Assembly: GCF_001552195.1 (NCBI RefSeq)
Contig: NZ_BCQS01000008.1
Coordinates: forward strand, 1 to 64,000
Direction of reading: 5' to 3'
DNA: 64,000 nt
DNA from: Actinomadura latina NBRC 106108
GTDB lineage: Bacteria > Actinomycetota > Actinomycetes > Streptosporangiales > Streptosporangiaceae
The notes beneath the pieces were generated by a model. The model had not been told where the DNA came from, searched no databases, and was given only the letters and a program-made list of their open reading frames with translations. Every line of letters begins with the position of its first letter. Position 1 is the stretch's first letter. The translations under genes were made by a program, and so were the position numbers. Positions 49,841 through 58,000 of the stretch are shown here, one piece after another.

Positions 49841-49854
49841 TGTTAGCGGTACCA
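49841..49854. promoter_or_regulatory. LacI-type operator candidate 1
   Basis: TGTTAGCGGTACCA matches the actinobacterial LacI-type palindrome TGTTAGCGCTAACA with 2-3 mismatches. It is the most distal of three sites before the sugar ABC operon. Weak on its own. Confidence 0.35.
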
Positions 49855-49903
49855 GGTGGAGGCGTCAAGGGGTGAGGCGGGGCCCGCGGTGCTGCCGGGG
49901 GGA

Positions 49904-49931
49904 TTGACACAGGCTTGAGTTAGCGCAAACA
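49904..49931 (+). promoter_or_regulatory. Candidate promoter with LacI-type operator 2
   Basis: TTGACA at 49904-49909 is a perfect -35 box. The expected -10 position falls in AGTTAGCGCAAACA (49918-49931), which itself resembles TGTTAGCGCTAACA with two mismatches. A repressor bound there would cover the -10 region. Transcription would leave a leader of about 430 nt before the sugar ABC operon. Confidence 0.45.
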
Positions 49932-50177
49932 TTCGTGACACGCGCCACACGGACGAAGGCGGGCGAAGTGGACGAGACACGGCACGGCCGCGCGGCGGGA
50001 CGCCGGCGGCTGCTCACGGAGAACGTCGGCGACGCGGCAGGGGAGCCGGTCCCGGCTTTCCCGGTCCTGGTGGCGGGTCGTTCAGGCCGACCCGGCGTCC
50101 GCGCCGGCGAGCCCGAGCGCATCGCCCGCGTCTGAACCCCTCGAAGGCCCTGCCAGGAAGGGGTTCCCGGTTAGGAA

Positions 50178-50191
50178 TGTTACCGCTAACA
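50178..50191. promoter_or_regulatory. LacI-type operator 3 (TGTTACCGCTAACA)
   Basis: TGTTA and TAACA arms around CCGC, one mismatch from TGTTAGCGCTAACA, 172 bp before the binding-protein gene. The best of the three sites. Sugar-operon control by a LacI-family repressor is expected; no lacI-type gene is in the window. Confidence 0.6.
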
Positions 50192-50363
50192 CAACCCGAC
50201 CGCTGACCGTCTGACCTGTGGAGACTCCGATGCCCGAACGCCGAGTGCGCTCCGCGGCGGAGATCCACCGGCGGGCGCGCTCCCGGCTCGTCCACCGGCC
50301 GTTCCCAGAGACACCTCCAGACGCCCTTCGCCGAGCATCCCCGAGGAAGAAGGAAGAACCCCC

Positions 50364-51341
50364 ATGTTCAAGCGGCTCATCGTCGCCGTCGCGAGCGCCT
50401 CGCTGGCGCTGACGGCCCTCAGCGCCTGCGGCGACTCCGGTGGCAGCGGCAGCGGCTCCGGATCCGGCAAGCTCGTCCTCGGCTTCTCGCAGGTCGGCGC
50501 GGAATCGGGCTGGCGGACCGCCAACACCAAGGACATCCAGGAGTCCGCGAAGACCGCGGGCGTCGACCTGAAGTTCTCCGACGCCCAGCAGAAGCAGGAG
50601 AACCAGATCGCCGCGATCCGGTCCTTCATCAAGCAGAAGGTGGACGTCATCGCCTTCTCTCCCGTGGTCGTGACCGGCTGGGACGCCGTCCTCAAGGAGG
50701 CCAAGGCCGCGGACATCCCGGTCGTCCTCACCGACCGCGCCGTCGACTCCGACTCGTCCCTCTACGTCACCTTCCTCGGCTCGGACTTCGTGACCGAGGG
50801 CAAGAAGGCCGGCGACTGGCTCGTCAACGAGTACAAGGACGCCAAGGAGCCCGTCAACATCATCCAGCTTGAGGGCACGGTCGGCGCCGCGCCCGCGATC
50901 GACCGGAAGAAGGGCTTCGAGCAGGCCATCGCCGCCAACCCCAACCTCAAGGTGATCGCCTCGCAGTCCGGCGACTTCACCCGCGCGAAGGGCAAGGAGG
51001 TCATGCAGGCGCTGCTCAAGGCCCACAAGGACGTCGACGTGCTGTTCGCCCACAACGACGACATGGGGCTGGGCGCCATGCAGGCGATCCAGGAGGCCGG
51101 CCTCACCCCCGGCAAGGACATCAAGATCGTGACCGTCGACGCCGTCCACGACGGCATGCAGGCGCTGGCGGACGGCAAGTTCAACTACATCGTGGAGTGC
51201 AACCCGCTGCTGGGCGGCCAGCTGATGGACACCGCGAAGAAGGTCAAGGCCGGCCAGGACGTCCCGAAGCGCATCGTCACCGTGGAGACGGCCTTCGACC
51301 AGGCCAAGGCCAAGGAGGCCCTGCCCAGCCGCAAGTACTGA
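50364..51341 (+). CDS. Sugar ABC transporter binding lipoprotein (YtfQ-like)
   Basis: A 325-residue periplasmic-binding-type lipoprotein. The signal peptide ends in lipobox LSAC with lipidated C22, followed by a Gly/Ser linker. The mature start GFSQVGAESGWRTANTKDI is close to the YtfQ galactofuranose-binding protein, and NDDMGLGAMQAIQEAG with VDAVHDGMQALADGKF is typical of the RbsB/YtfQ fold. It delivers a sugar, probably galactofuranose or a related furanose, to the permeases encoded downstream. RBS GAAGGAAGAA lies before ATG 50364. First gene of a four-gene operon. Confidence 0.9.
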   Translation: MFKRLIVAVASASLALTALSACGDSGGSGSGSGSGKLVLGFSQVGAESGWRTANTKDIQESAKTAGVDLKFSDAQQKQENQIAAIRSFIKQKVDVIAFSPVVVTGWDAVLKEAKAADIPVVLTDRAVDSDSSLYVTFLGSDFVTEGKKAGDWLVNEYKDAKEPVNIIQLEGTVGAAPAIDRKKGFEQAIAANPNLKVIASQSGDFTRAKGKEVMQALLKAHKDVDVLFAHNDDMGLGAMQAIQEAGLTPGKDIKIVTVDAVHDGMQALADGKFNYIVECNPLLGGQLMDTAKKVKAGQDVPKRIVTVETAFDQAKAKEALPSRKY

Positions 51342-51417
51342 CCCACCGGGTTCCGCCGGGGCCGCGGCCGCCCGCGCGGCCCCGGCGGGCACGAGCACGA
51401 AAGCGGAGGAGGCGGCG

Positions 51418-52929
51418 ATGACCGTTCCCGTCCTGGAGATGGACGGCATCTCCAAGGGGTTCCCGGGGGTCCAGGCCCTCGACGACGTGGCGTTCCGGCT
51501 GTTCCCCGGCGAGGTGCACGCCCTGATGGGCGAGAACGGCGCCGGCAAGTCCACCCTGATCAAGGTCCTGACCGGTGTCTACGAGGCCGACGCCGGGACC
51601 GTCGTGATCGACGGCCGCGGCACCGTCATCCACGGCCCGCTGCACGCCCAGCGGCTCGGCATCAGCACCGTCTACCAGGAGGTCAACCTCTGCGCGAACC
51701 TGTCGGTCGCCGAGAACATCTTCATCGGCCGGCAGCCGCGCCGGCTCGGCCGGATCGACTGGGCCGCGATCAACCGCCGGGCGGCCGAGCTGCTGGCCCG
51801 CCTCGATCTCGACCTCGACGTCACCGCGCAGCTCGGCTCGTACTCGCTGGCCGTCCAGCAGCTCGTCGCGATCGTCCGGGCGGTGGACCTGAACGCGAAG
51901 GTGCTGATCCTGGACGAGCCGACGTCCAGCCTCGACCGCGGCGAGGTCGGCCGGCTGTTCGACGTCATGCGCCGCCTCAAGGACGACGGCGTGGCCATCC
52001 TGTTCGTCTCGCACTTCCTGGAGCAGATCTACGAGGTCTGCGACCGGGTGACGGTGCTGCGCAACGGCCGCCTCGTGGGCGAGTACCCGATCGGCGGGCT
52101 GAGCCGGTTCGAGCTGGTCGCGAAGATGACCGGGCAGGAGCTGGCCTCCCTGGAGGAGCTCGAGGAGGCCTCGCTCGACGTCCCCGAGGGGGAGCGGCTG
52201 CTCGCGCTCGAAGGCGTCGGGCGGACCGGCGCGATCGACCCCGTCGACCTGGACCTGCGCTCGGGCGAGGTCGTCGGGTTCGCGGGCCTCCTCGGCTCGG
52301 GCCGCTCCGAACTCGCCCGGCTGATCTTCGGCGCGGACCACGCCGACTCCGGCCGCATCCGGACGGACGCCGGCCCCGTCTCGATCAGGACGCCGCGCGC
52401 CGCGATCGACCGGGGCGTCGCGTTCTGCCCCGAGGACCGCAAGGGCGACGGCCTCGTCATGGACCTGACCGTCGAGGAGAACATCGTCCTCGCGCTGCAG
52501 GCCGCCCGCGGCTGGCTCCGCCCGCTGACCCAGCGGAGGCGGGACGAACTCGTCGACGAGTACATCAAGGCGCTGCGCATCCAGCCGCCGAACCCGGACA
52601 CACCGGTCAAGAACCTGTCGGGCGGCAACCAGCAGAAGGTGCTGCTCGCCCGCTGGCTCATCACCCGTCCGAAACTGCTCATCCTGGACGAGCCGACGCG
52701 CGGCATCGACATCGGCGCCAAGACCGAGATCCAGAAGCTCGTGGTCTCGCTGGCCCGCGACGGCATGGGCGTGGTGTTCATCTCCGCCGAGCTCGAGGAG
52801 GTGCTGCGCATCTCCCACAAGGTCGAGGTGCTGCGCGACCGCCGGCTCGTCGCCGAACTCCGCAACGACGGGTCCCTGACACCCGAACGCATCCTGCAGA
52901 CCATCGCGAACGGAGACGCGGAGAAATGA
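51418..52929 (+). CDS. Sugar ABC transporter ATPase with two cassettes (YtfR-like)
   Basis: A 503-residue protein with two fused ABC domains. The first has Walker A GENGAGKSTLIK and Walker B LILDEPTSSLD, with a degenerate signature (SLAVQQ). The second has a degenerate Walker A (GLLGSGRSELAR), a normal signature LSGGNQQKV and LILDEPTRGID. This alternation is normal for the CUT2/RbsA group. ATG follows GGAGGAGGCGGCG. Its stop overlaps the next start by 4 bp (ATGA). It energises the two permeases. Confidence 0.93.
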   Translation: MTVPVLEMDGISKGFPGVQALDDVAFRLFPGEVHALMGENGAGKSTLIKVLTGVYEADAGTVVIDGRGTVIHGPLHAQRLGISTVYQEVNLCANLSVAENIFIGRQPRRLGRIDWAAINRRAAELLARLDLDLDVTAQLGSYSLAVQQLVAIVRAVDLNAKVLILDEPTSSLDRGEVGRLFDVMRRLKDDGVAILFVSHFLEQIYEVCDRVTVLRNGRLVGEYPIGGLSRFELVAKMTGQELASLEELEEASLDVPEGERLLALEGVGRTGAIDPVDLDLRSGEVVGFAGLLGSGRSELARLIFGADHADSGRIRTDAGPVSIRTPRAAIDRGVAFCPEDRKGDGLVMDLTVEENIVLALQAARGWLRPLTQRRRDELVDEYIKALRIQPPNPDTPVKNLSGGNQQKVLLARWLITRPKLLILDEPTRGIDIGAKTEIQKLVVSLARDGMGVVFISAELEEVLRISHKVEVLRDRRLVAELRNDGSLTPERILQTIANGDAEK

Positions 52930-53981
52930 ACCGCGCCGCAGTCCTCTCCCGGCTCACCGCGTTCACCAAGAGCACGCTGTTCTGGCCGGTGACCGTGCTG
53001 GTCGTCATGCTGCTCGGCAACGTGATCTTCACGCACGGCTTCCTGGCGATCCACATCCGGCAGGGCCACCTCTACGGCAGCCTCATCGACATCCTGCTGT
53101 TCGGCGCGCCGCTCATCCTGGTCGCCCTCGGAATGACGATGGTCATCGCCACCGGCGGCATCGACCTGTCCGTCGGGGCGACCGTCGCCATCTCCGGCGC
53201 GCTGGCCTGCTACCTGATCAGCAGGGGGCAGGGGCTGGTCGTCTCGATCGGCGTCGCCGTCGCCGCGTCGCTCCTGCTGGGGCTCTGGAACGGGCTGCTG
53301 GTCACGCGGCTCGGCATCCAGCCGATCATCGCCACGCTCATCCTCATGGTGGCGGGGCGCGGCGTCGCGCAGCTCATCACCGGCGGGCAGATCATCACCA
53401 TCCACAACACGGACTACAAGCTGATCGGCGGCGGCTACTGGCTCGGACTGCCGTTCGCGATCATCCTGGTGGCGATCGCGCTCGCGGTCACCGTCGTGCT
53501 GACCCGCCGGACCGCGCTCGGCATGCTGCTGGAGTCGGTCGGCGGCAACGCGGAGGCGTCCCGGCTGGTCGGCATCCGGTCCGCCGGGCTGATCGTCCTG
53601 GCGTACGTCTTCTGCGGGCTGTGCGCCGGGATCGCCGGGCTGATGATCAGCTCCAACACGCTGTCGGCGGACGGCAACCACGCGGGCCTCTGGATCGAGC
53701 TGGACGCGATCCTCGCCGTCGTCCTCGGCGGCACCGCCCTCACCGGCGGGCGGTTCTCCCTCGCCGGGACGGTCGTGGGCGCCCTCATCATCCAGACGCT
53801 CGACACCACCATCTACACCGCGGGCATCCCGCCGCGCACCACGCTCGTCTTCGAGGCGGTCGTCGTGACGATCGTCTGCCTGCTCCAGTCGCCCGCCTTC
53901 CGCGCCAAGGTCGTCCGGCGCCGCCGCAGGAGGACCGCGGAACCTGCGCCCACCACTCCGAGGCAGGAGGTCACGGCATGA
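52926..53981 (+). CDS. Sugar ABC transporter permease (YtfT-like)
   Basis: A 351-residue membrane protein with 8-10 helices. CUT2 landmarks are MTMVIATGGIDLSVGATVAISG, LGIQPIIATLILMVAGRGVAQ and GMLLESVGGNAEASRLVGI, the coupling loop near the ATPase. It overlaps the ATPase gene and the next permease gene by 4 bp each. With the second permease it forms the heterodimeric channel. Confidence 0.92.
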   Translation: MNRAAVLSRLTAFTKSTLFWPVTVLVVMLLGNVIFTHGFLAIHIRQGHLYGSLIDILLFGAPLILVALGMTMVIATGGIDLSVGATVAISGALACYLISRGQGLVVSIGVAVAASLLLGLWNGLLVTRLGIQPIIATLILMVAGRGVAQLITGGQIITIHNTDYKLIGGGYWLGLPFAIILVAIALAVTVVLTRRTALGMLLESVGGNAEASRLVGIRSAGLIVLAYVFCGLCAGIAGLMISSNTLSADGNHAGLWIELDAILAVVLGGTALTGGRFSLAGTVVGALIIQTLDTTIYTAGIPPRTTLVFEAVVVTIVCLLQSPAFRAKVVRRRRRRTAEPAPTTPRQEVTA

Positions 53982-54991
53982 GCGCCGTCCTTTCCAACGC
54001 GATCGCCCGCGGCCGCCCGCTCGCGCCGCGCCGCCGGCACGTGCCCGTCCTGGTGACGCTCGGCCTGTTCCTGGCCGCCTTCGCCGCCGGGGCGATCCGC
54101 TACCCCAACTTCGGCACGACCCAGGTCTTCCTGGACCTGTTCATCGACAACGGCTTCCTCATCGTCGTCGCGGTCGGCATGACGTTCGTCATCCTGACCG
54201 GCGGCATCGACCTCTCCGTCGGCTCCGTCGTCGCGCTGTCGGGGATGCTGTGCGCGATCGGCACCATGAAACTGCACCTGCCGGCTCCGGTCGTCATCCT
54301 CCTGGTGCTGGCCGTCGGGACGCTGTTCGGCGCCGCCATGGGCTACATGATCCACGTGTTCGAGGTGCAGCCGTTCATCGCGACGCTCGCCGGGATGTTC
54401 CTGGCCCGCGGCCTGTGCCTGACGCTCAGCGAGAACCAGATCTCGATCGACAACTCCTTCTTCGACGCCCTCGCCCTGAACTCCCTCCACCTGCCGGGCG
54501 GCGCGCACCTCTCCTACGGGGCCGTCACGGCGCTGGTGGTGTTCGTCATCGCCGCCTTCGTCCTGCAGTGGACGCGCACCGGGCGGAACGTCTACGCCGT
54601 CGGCGGCAACGAGCAGTCCGCGCTGCTCATGGGCCTGCCCGCCGGCCGCACCAAGATCCAGGTCTACGCGATCAGCGGCTTCTGCTCCGCGCTCGGCGGC
54701 GTCCTGTTCGCGCTCTACACGCTGTCGGGCGACCCCACGCACGCCATCGGCATGGAACTCGACGCCATCGCCGCCGTCGTCATCGGCGGGACCGTCCTCA
54801 CGGGCGGCTCCGGCTACCTCATCGGCAGCGTCCTAGGCGTCCTCGTGCTCGGCGTCATCAAGACCATCCTCAGCTTCGAGGGCACCCTGAGCTCCTGGTG
54901 GACGCGCATCGCCATCGGCGTCCTCCTGTTCGGCTTCATCGCCCTCCAGCGCCTCATAGCCGCCCGCCGCCGCACCCGCGCGTCCACCTAG
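53978..54991 (+). CDS. Sugar ABC transporter permease (YjfF-like)
   Basis: A 337-residue permease. Landmarks: GMTFVILTGGIDLSVGSVVALSG, VFEVQPFIATLAGMFLARGLCL and GRNVYAVGGNEQSALLMGLP. YjfF-type permeases accompany YtfT, matching the YtfQ-like binding protein, so the transporter is complete. ATG 53978 overlaps the previous stop (ATGA). The last 19 bp before the stop codon's end are repeated exactly at 57852-57870. Confidence 0.92.
   Translation: MSAVLSNAIARGRPLAPRRRHVPVLVTLGLFLAAFAAGAIRYPNFGTTQVFLDLFIDNGFLIVVAVGMTFVILTGGIDLSVGSVVALSGMLCAIGTMKLHLPAPVVILLVLAVGTLFGAAMGYMIHVFEVQPFIATLAGMFLARGLCLTLSENQISIDNSFFDALALNSLHLPGGAHLSYGAVTALVVFVIAAFVLQWTRTGRNVYAVGGNEQSALLMGLPAGRTKIQVYAISGFCSALGGVLFALYTLSGDPTHAIGMELDAIAAVVIGGTVLTGGSGYLIGSVLGVLVLGVIKTILSFEGTLSSWWTRIAIGVLLFGFIALQRLIAARRRTRAST
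54972..54990. repeat. 19-bp direct repeat, left copy
   Basis: GCACCCGCGCGTCCACCTA, inside the last codons of the YjfF-like gene, recurs exactly and in the same orientation at 57852-57870. The DNA between the copies is rich in broken genes. Confidence 0.6.
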
Positions 54992-55091
54992 CGCACGACC
55001 GAGCCCCCACATCGTTGACCTGCGGCGTGTGTGTTTTCGACGCCGCCGTCTCCGACGTGCTCACTGTCCTGTTCGACGCCTCCACCTGAGA

Positions 55092-55425
55092 GGACGCCGT
55101 GGCGGGTCCGCGGGTCGACGACGCGGCCGCGCTCGTTCGGCACGGTGCCGGTCGCGTCGTCGAACGGCAGGTCCGGGACGGGCAGGCCCCGGTAGCCGAT
55201 CGCGGACAGCACCAGCCCGGCGTCCACGGTCTCCGTGTGGCCGGTCGGCTCGCCGCCGGCGCCGTCCGCGGTGAGCGCGTTGCGTCCGAACTCGACGCCC
55301 TCGGCGTGCTCCCGCCCGATGATCCGCAGCGGCGACAACAGGTACCGCAGCCTGATCCGGCGCGGCGCGGCCGGATCGGGGACGAGACCGCGCAGCACGT
55401 CGAGCTTGGGGCTGGAGGCGTCGGC
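55092..55425 (-). pseudogene. Fragment of a ferredoxin-NADP reductase (FprA-like)
   Basis: An open stretch of about 110 residues matches the C-terminal third of FprA/adrenodoxin-reductase-type enzymes: RIRLRYLLSPLRIIGREHAE, VEFGRNAL, then AGLVLSAIGYRGLPVPDLPF and NERGRVVDP. The FAD and NADPH domains that should precede it are missing, as is the AGWIKRGPTG-type end. It lies directly downstream of the nitroreductase gene on the same strand. Non-functional remnant. Confidence 0.65.
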
Positions 55426-55438
55426 GGAGTCGTTCGGA

Positions 55439-56062
55439 TCAGCTGAAGTCGAGTGCACCCCGGGCCCGCTTCATCTCGGCGAACGACTCCGTCCCGGCGA
55501 GGGTCCGGACGCCCTCGAACAGCCGGACGGCCCGCTCACCTCTCGGGATGGCGCTCAGCACGGGCCCGAAGAACGTCGACCCGTCCAGGGTGATGAGGGG
55601 CGTGCCGCCCTCCTCGCCCATGGCGTCCTGCGCGGTCTGGTGCCTGGCGCGCAGAGCCGTGTCGAACTCGTCGCTGGAGGCGGCCTCGGCCAGCGACGCG
55701 GGCAACCCCAGCTCGTCGAGGGCCTCGGCGATGACCGCGTCGCAGTCCTTGTTGCCCTGCGTGTGGATGCGCGTTCCGAGCGCGGTGTACAGGTTGCGCA
55801 GGACGGCGGTGCCGTGGCCGACCTCCGCGGCGGTGACCACGCGGGCCGGGCCCCAGGCCCGGTCGTTGAACTCGCGGTACCAGGGCTCGATCTCGCGGTG
55901 CTCGTTGAGCACCGACAGGCTCATGATCCGGAAACTCAGGTCGATCGGCCGCAGCCGCTCGACTTCGAGCAGCCACCGGGAGGTGATCCAGGCGAAGGGG
56001 CAACTGGCGTCGAAGTAGCACACGACCTGCACGGCGGGCGGCGAAGCAAGATTATCTTCCAT
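55439..56062 (-). CDS. DsbA-like protein, mycothiol-dependent nitroreductase (Rv2466c) family
   Basis: A 207-residue thioredoxin-fold protein. CYFDASCPFAWITSRWLLEVE (residues 14-34) gives a CPxA active site, a single-Cys variant of the CPWC in Rv2466c. FRIMSLSVLNEHREIEPWYREF and GTPLITLDGSTFFGPVLSAIPRG are typical of the family, which reduces nitro compounds or disulfides with mycothiol in actinobacteria. I start at ATG 56062, inside one palindrome of the operator, so a leaderless or very short leader transcript is likely. Divergent from the MarR gene. Confidence 0.8.
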   Translation of the reverse strand: MEDNLASPPAVQVVCYFDASCPFAWITSRWLLEVERLRPIDLSFRIMSLSVLNEHREIEPWYREFNDRAWGPARVVTAAEVGHGTAVLRNLYTALGTRIHTQGNKDCDAVIAEALDELGLPASLAEAASSDEFDTALRARHQTAQDAMGEEGGTPLITLDGSTFFGPVLSAIPRGERAVRLFEGVRTLAGTESFAEMKRARGALDFS

Positions 56063-56088
56063 GGAAGCTAATATAACTTCCATGGAAG
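56056..56088. promoter_or_regulatory. Double 12-bp palindrome (MarR operator)
   Basis: CTTCCATGGAAG occurs twice, at 56056-56067 and 56077-56088, spaced 21 bp (two helical turns). The pair also forms a larger inverted repeat centred near 56072. The start codons of both divergent genes (56062 minus, 56082 plus) lie within the palindromes. Two MarR dimers on one face of DNA would silence both genes. Confidence 0.78.
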
Positions 56089-56612
56089 ATACAATCAACG
56101 CCATGCACCCCGACGCCACCGAAGCCCCTGACGCCACCGACGCGATCGTCGCCCAGTGGAACCGCGAGCGCCCCGACCTGGACACGCGGCCGATGCAGGT
56201 CATCGGCCGGCTCTTCCGCCTCACCGACGAGGTCGACCAGCGCCTCCGCCCGCTCTTCGCCGCTGCGGACCTGGGCAACGGCGACTTCGACGTCCTCGCG
56301 GCACTGCGCCGCTGCGGCGCGCCCTACACCCTGTCCGCGGGAGAGCTGAGCCGGACCGTCCTGGTCACCACGGGCGCGATCACCAAGCGCGTCGACCGGC
56401 TCGAAGCCCGCGGCCTGGTCGCCAGGACCGTCGCTGAGAACGACTCGCGCGGCCGCCTCATCACCCTCACCGCCGAAGGCATCGCCCTGACCGACGAGTT
56501 GATGGCCGCCCACCTGGACAACCAACGCCGCCTGCTCTCCGGCCTCAGCGCACAAGAACAAGAGCAACTGGCGGCCCTCCTTCACCGACTCTCGGCGACG
56601 CTCACGCCCTGA
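56082..56612 (+). CDS. MarR-family regulator
   Basis: A 176-residue winged-helix regulator: VLAALRRCGAPYTLSAGELSRTVLVTTGAITKRVDRLEARGLVARTVAENDSRGRLITLT is the complete MarR wing-helix region. Flanking helices (LFRLTDEVDQRLRPLFAAADLGNGDFD, LDNQRRLLSGLSAQEQEQLAALL) are for dimerisation. I start at ATG 56082 because it mirrors the start of the divergent gene; ATG 56061 or 56103 are possible. It most likely senses a small phenolic or electrophile and represses itself and the nitroreductase gene. Confidence 0.88.
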   Translation: MEDTINAMHPDATEAPDATDAIVAQWNRERPDLDTRPMQVIGRLFRLTDEVDQRLRPLFAAADLGNGDFDVLAALRRCGAPYTLSAGELSRTVLVTTGAITKRVDRLEARGLVARTVAENDSRGRLITLTAEGIALTDELMAAHLDNQRRLLSGLSAQEQEQLAALLHRLSATLTP

Positions 56613-56813
56613 CCGCTCCCGGGCAGCGTCCGGCCCCGAGGCCGGCAAGGGGCGCCAGAGTCTCCGAAAGCGGGGGCTCAGGCTGAGCAGCGGGCCGGCG
56701 CCACGGCCCGTCGACCTCGGGAAGGCCGGCTCATGGAGCCGTGCACCATTGGACAGCACAATCCAGAGCCTGCTGAACTGGGCGTGCACGATGGCGAGGC
56801 GAAGGGAATCGAG

Positions 56814-57626
56814 ATGGAGATGCGCGTGCTCGGGCGGACCGGCCGGCGAGTCGGGGTCGTGGGGCTCGGCGCCTGGCAGCTCGGAGCCGACTGGGGCGAG
56901 GTCGAGGAGGACCAGGCCCTGCGGGTCCTGTCCGCTGCGGCCGACGCGGGCGTGACGTTCATCGACACGGCCGACGTCTACGGCGACGGACGCAGCGAGC
57001 AGCTCATCGGCAGGTTCCTCAAGGCGGGGGGCGCGGGCATCACCGTCGCCACCAAGATGGGACGCAGGGTGCCGCAGCGTCCGGAGAACTACACGCTGGA
57101 CGCCTTCCGCGAGTGGACCGACCGCTCCAGAAAGAACCTCGGCGTGGACCGGCTGGACCTCGTCCAGCTGCACTGCCCGCCCACGCCCGTCTACTCCACC
57201 GACGCCGTCTTCGACGCCCTCGACACATTGGTCGAGGAGGGCCGCATCGCGGCGTACGGGGTCAGTGTGGAGACCCGCGCCGAGGCCTTGACGGCTATCG
57301 CGCGCCCCGAGGTCGCCACCGTCCAGATCATCCTGAACATGTTCCGCCTCGGCCCGCTGCAGGAGGTCCTGCCGGCGACCGGCCTGGAAGCCGTTCAACG
57401 CCTGGCGCCGCTGGTGCCCACCGGATCCACCATGGCCCAGTTCGCCCTCCGCTGGATCATCGACCAGCCCGGCGTGAGCGTGGTGATCCCCGGCGCCCGC
57501 ACCCCCGACCAGGCTCGGACCAACGCGACCGCGGCCACCCGGCCGCCCCTGACGAGCGAAGCGCTAGAGGCGATCACCGAGGTCTACGACGACCTCATCG
57601 CCCCCCAGGTGGCCGACCGCTGGTAA
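56814..57626 (+). CDS. Aldo/keto reductase with an internal deletion
   Basis: A 270-residue AKR. The catalytic tetrad is visible in FIDTADVYGDGRSEQLIG (Asp, Tyr), ITVATKMGRRV (Lys) and LDLVQLHCPPTPVY (His). Normal members have about 325-335 residues. Here NMFRLGPLQEVLP runs straight into ATGLEAVQRLAPLVPTG, skipping about 55 residues (the segment usually reading like GVGIIARVPLASGLLSGK...GETF). The frame is kept. Loss of a barrel strand and the phosphate-binding loop probably inactivates it, although the gene is open. ATG 56814 after GAAGGGA. Confidence 0.75.
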   Translation: MEMRVLGRTGRRVGVVGLGAWQLGADWGEVEEDQALRVLSAAADAGVTFIDTADVYGDGRSEQLIGRFLKAGGAGITVATKMGRRVPQRPENYTLDAFREWTDRSRKNLGVDRLDLVQLHCPPTPVYSTDAVFDALDTLVEEGRIAAYGVSVETRAEALTAIARPEVATVQIILNMFRLGPLQEVLPATGLEAVQRLAPLVPTGSTMAQFALRWIIDQPGVSVVIPGARTPDQARTNATAATRPPLTSEALEAITEVYDDLIAPQVADRW

Positions 57627-57699
57627 CTGGTAAACGCGCCGCTCCGTCTCGTGAAGGTGTCCTTGCAGAGGATCGAGTCGACCTCCACTGCGCCCTTGT

Positions 57700-57868
57700 G
57701 ATTCCTCGTGAGCTCGGTCGAATCACCCGGGCTCGCCCCGAGCGAGGCGAGCTCGGTGCGCAGGCTTTTTATGACGATCCAGGGGCGGCCGTCGGCACTG
57801 GTCACGCGGTCGTGCACGGTGACTATCCCGGGATGCCTGAGCCCGGCCGCGGCACCCGCGCGTCCACC
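57700..57868 (-). pseudogene. Fragment of a Ser/Thr protein kinase
   Basis: On the minus strand, GLRHPGIVTVHDRVTSADGR followed by PWIVIKSL (57755-57835) matches the strand 4-5 and hinge region of bacterial Hanks-type kinases (typical form: LRHPNIVTVHDV.EADGRPWIVMELV). No start, Lys motif or catalytic loop is present. The frame drifts into unrelated sequence. One end coincides with the right copy of the 19-bp direct repeat. Confidence 0.6.
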
Positions 57869-57870
57869 TA
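57852..57870. repeat. 19-bp direct repeat, right copy
   Basis: An exact copy, same orientation, of 54972-54990. It lies at the upstream end of the kinase fragment, 131 bp before the LuxR gene. Confidence 0.6.
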
Positions 57871-58000
57871 ACGAAGCGGCTGCTGCTCGCCGCACCGGAA
57901 GCGGTGGCCCGCCGCGCCGGGATGGGCGGGCGGGCACGCCCCGGCTAAGATTCGGCGGCAAGGACACCGGGCGTCCGCGGATCCCAGCGAAGGTGGCACC

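Larger units (their letters stand above)
49433..50363. other. Long regulatory intergenic region
   Basis: 930 bp between the divergent glycopolymer gene and the sugar ABC operon. It holds three LacI-type operator candidates (listed separately) and a TTGACA box at 49904. I see no convincing gene: a 66-codon frame at 49935-50135 on the plus strand has an unremarkable Arg/Gly-rich translation. The half nearest 49433-49700 is AT-richer and should contain the promoter of the glycopolymer gene. Confidence 0.45.

Noticed and set aside
49935..50135. Small gene between the glycopolymer synthase and the sugar ABC operon
   Set aside because: It starts near the proposed promoter, but the translation has no fold-like pattern and no clear RBS. 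Left as leader.
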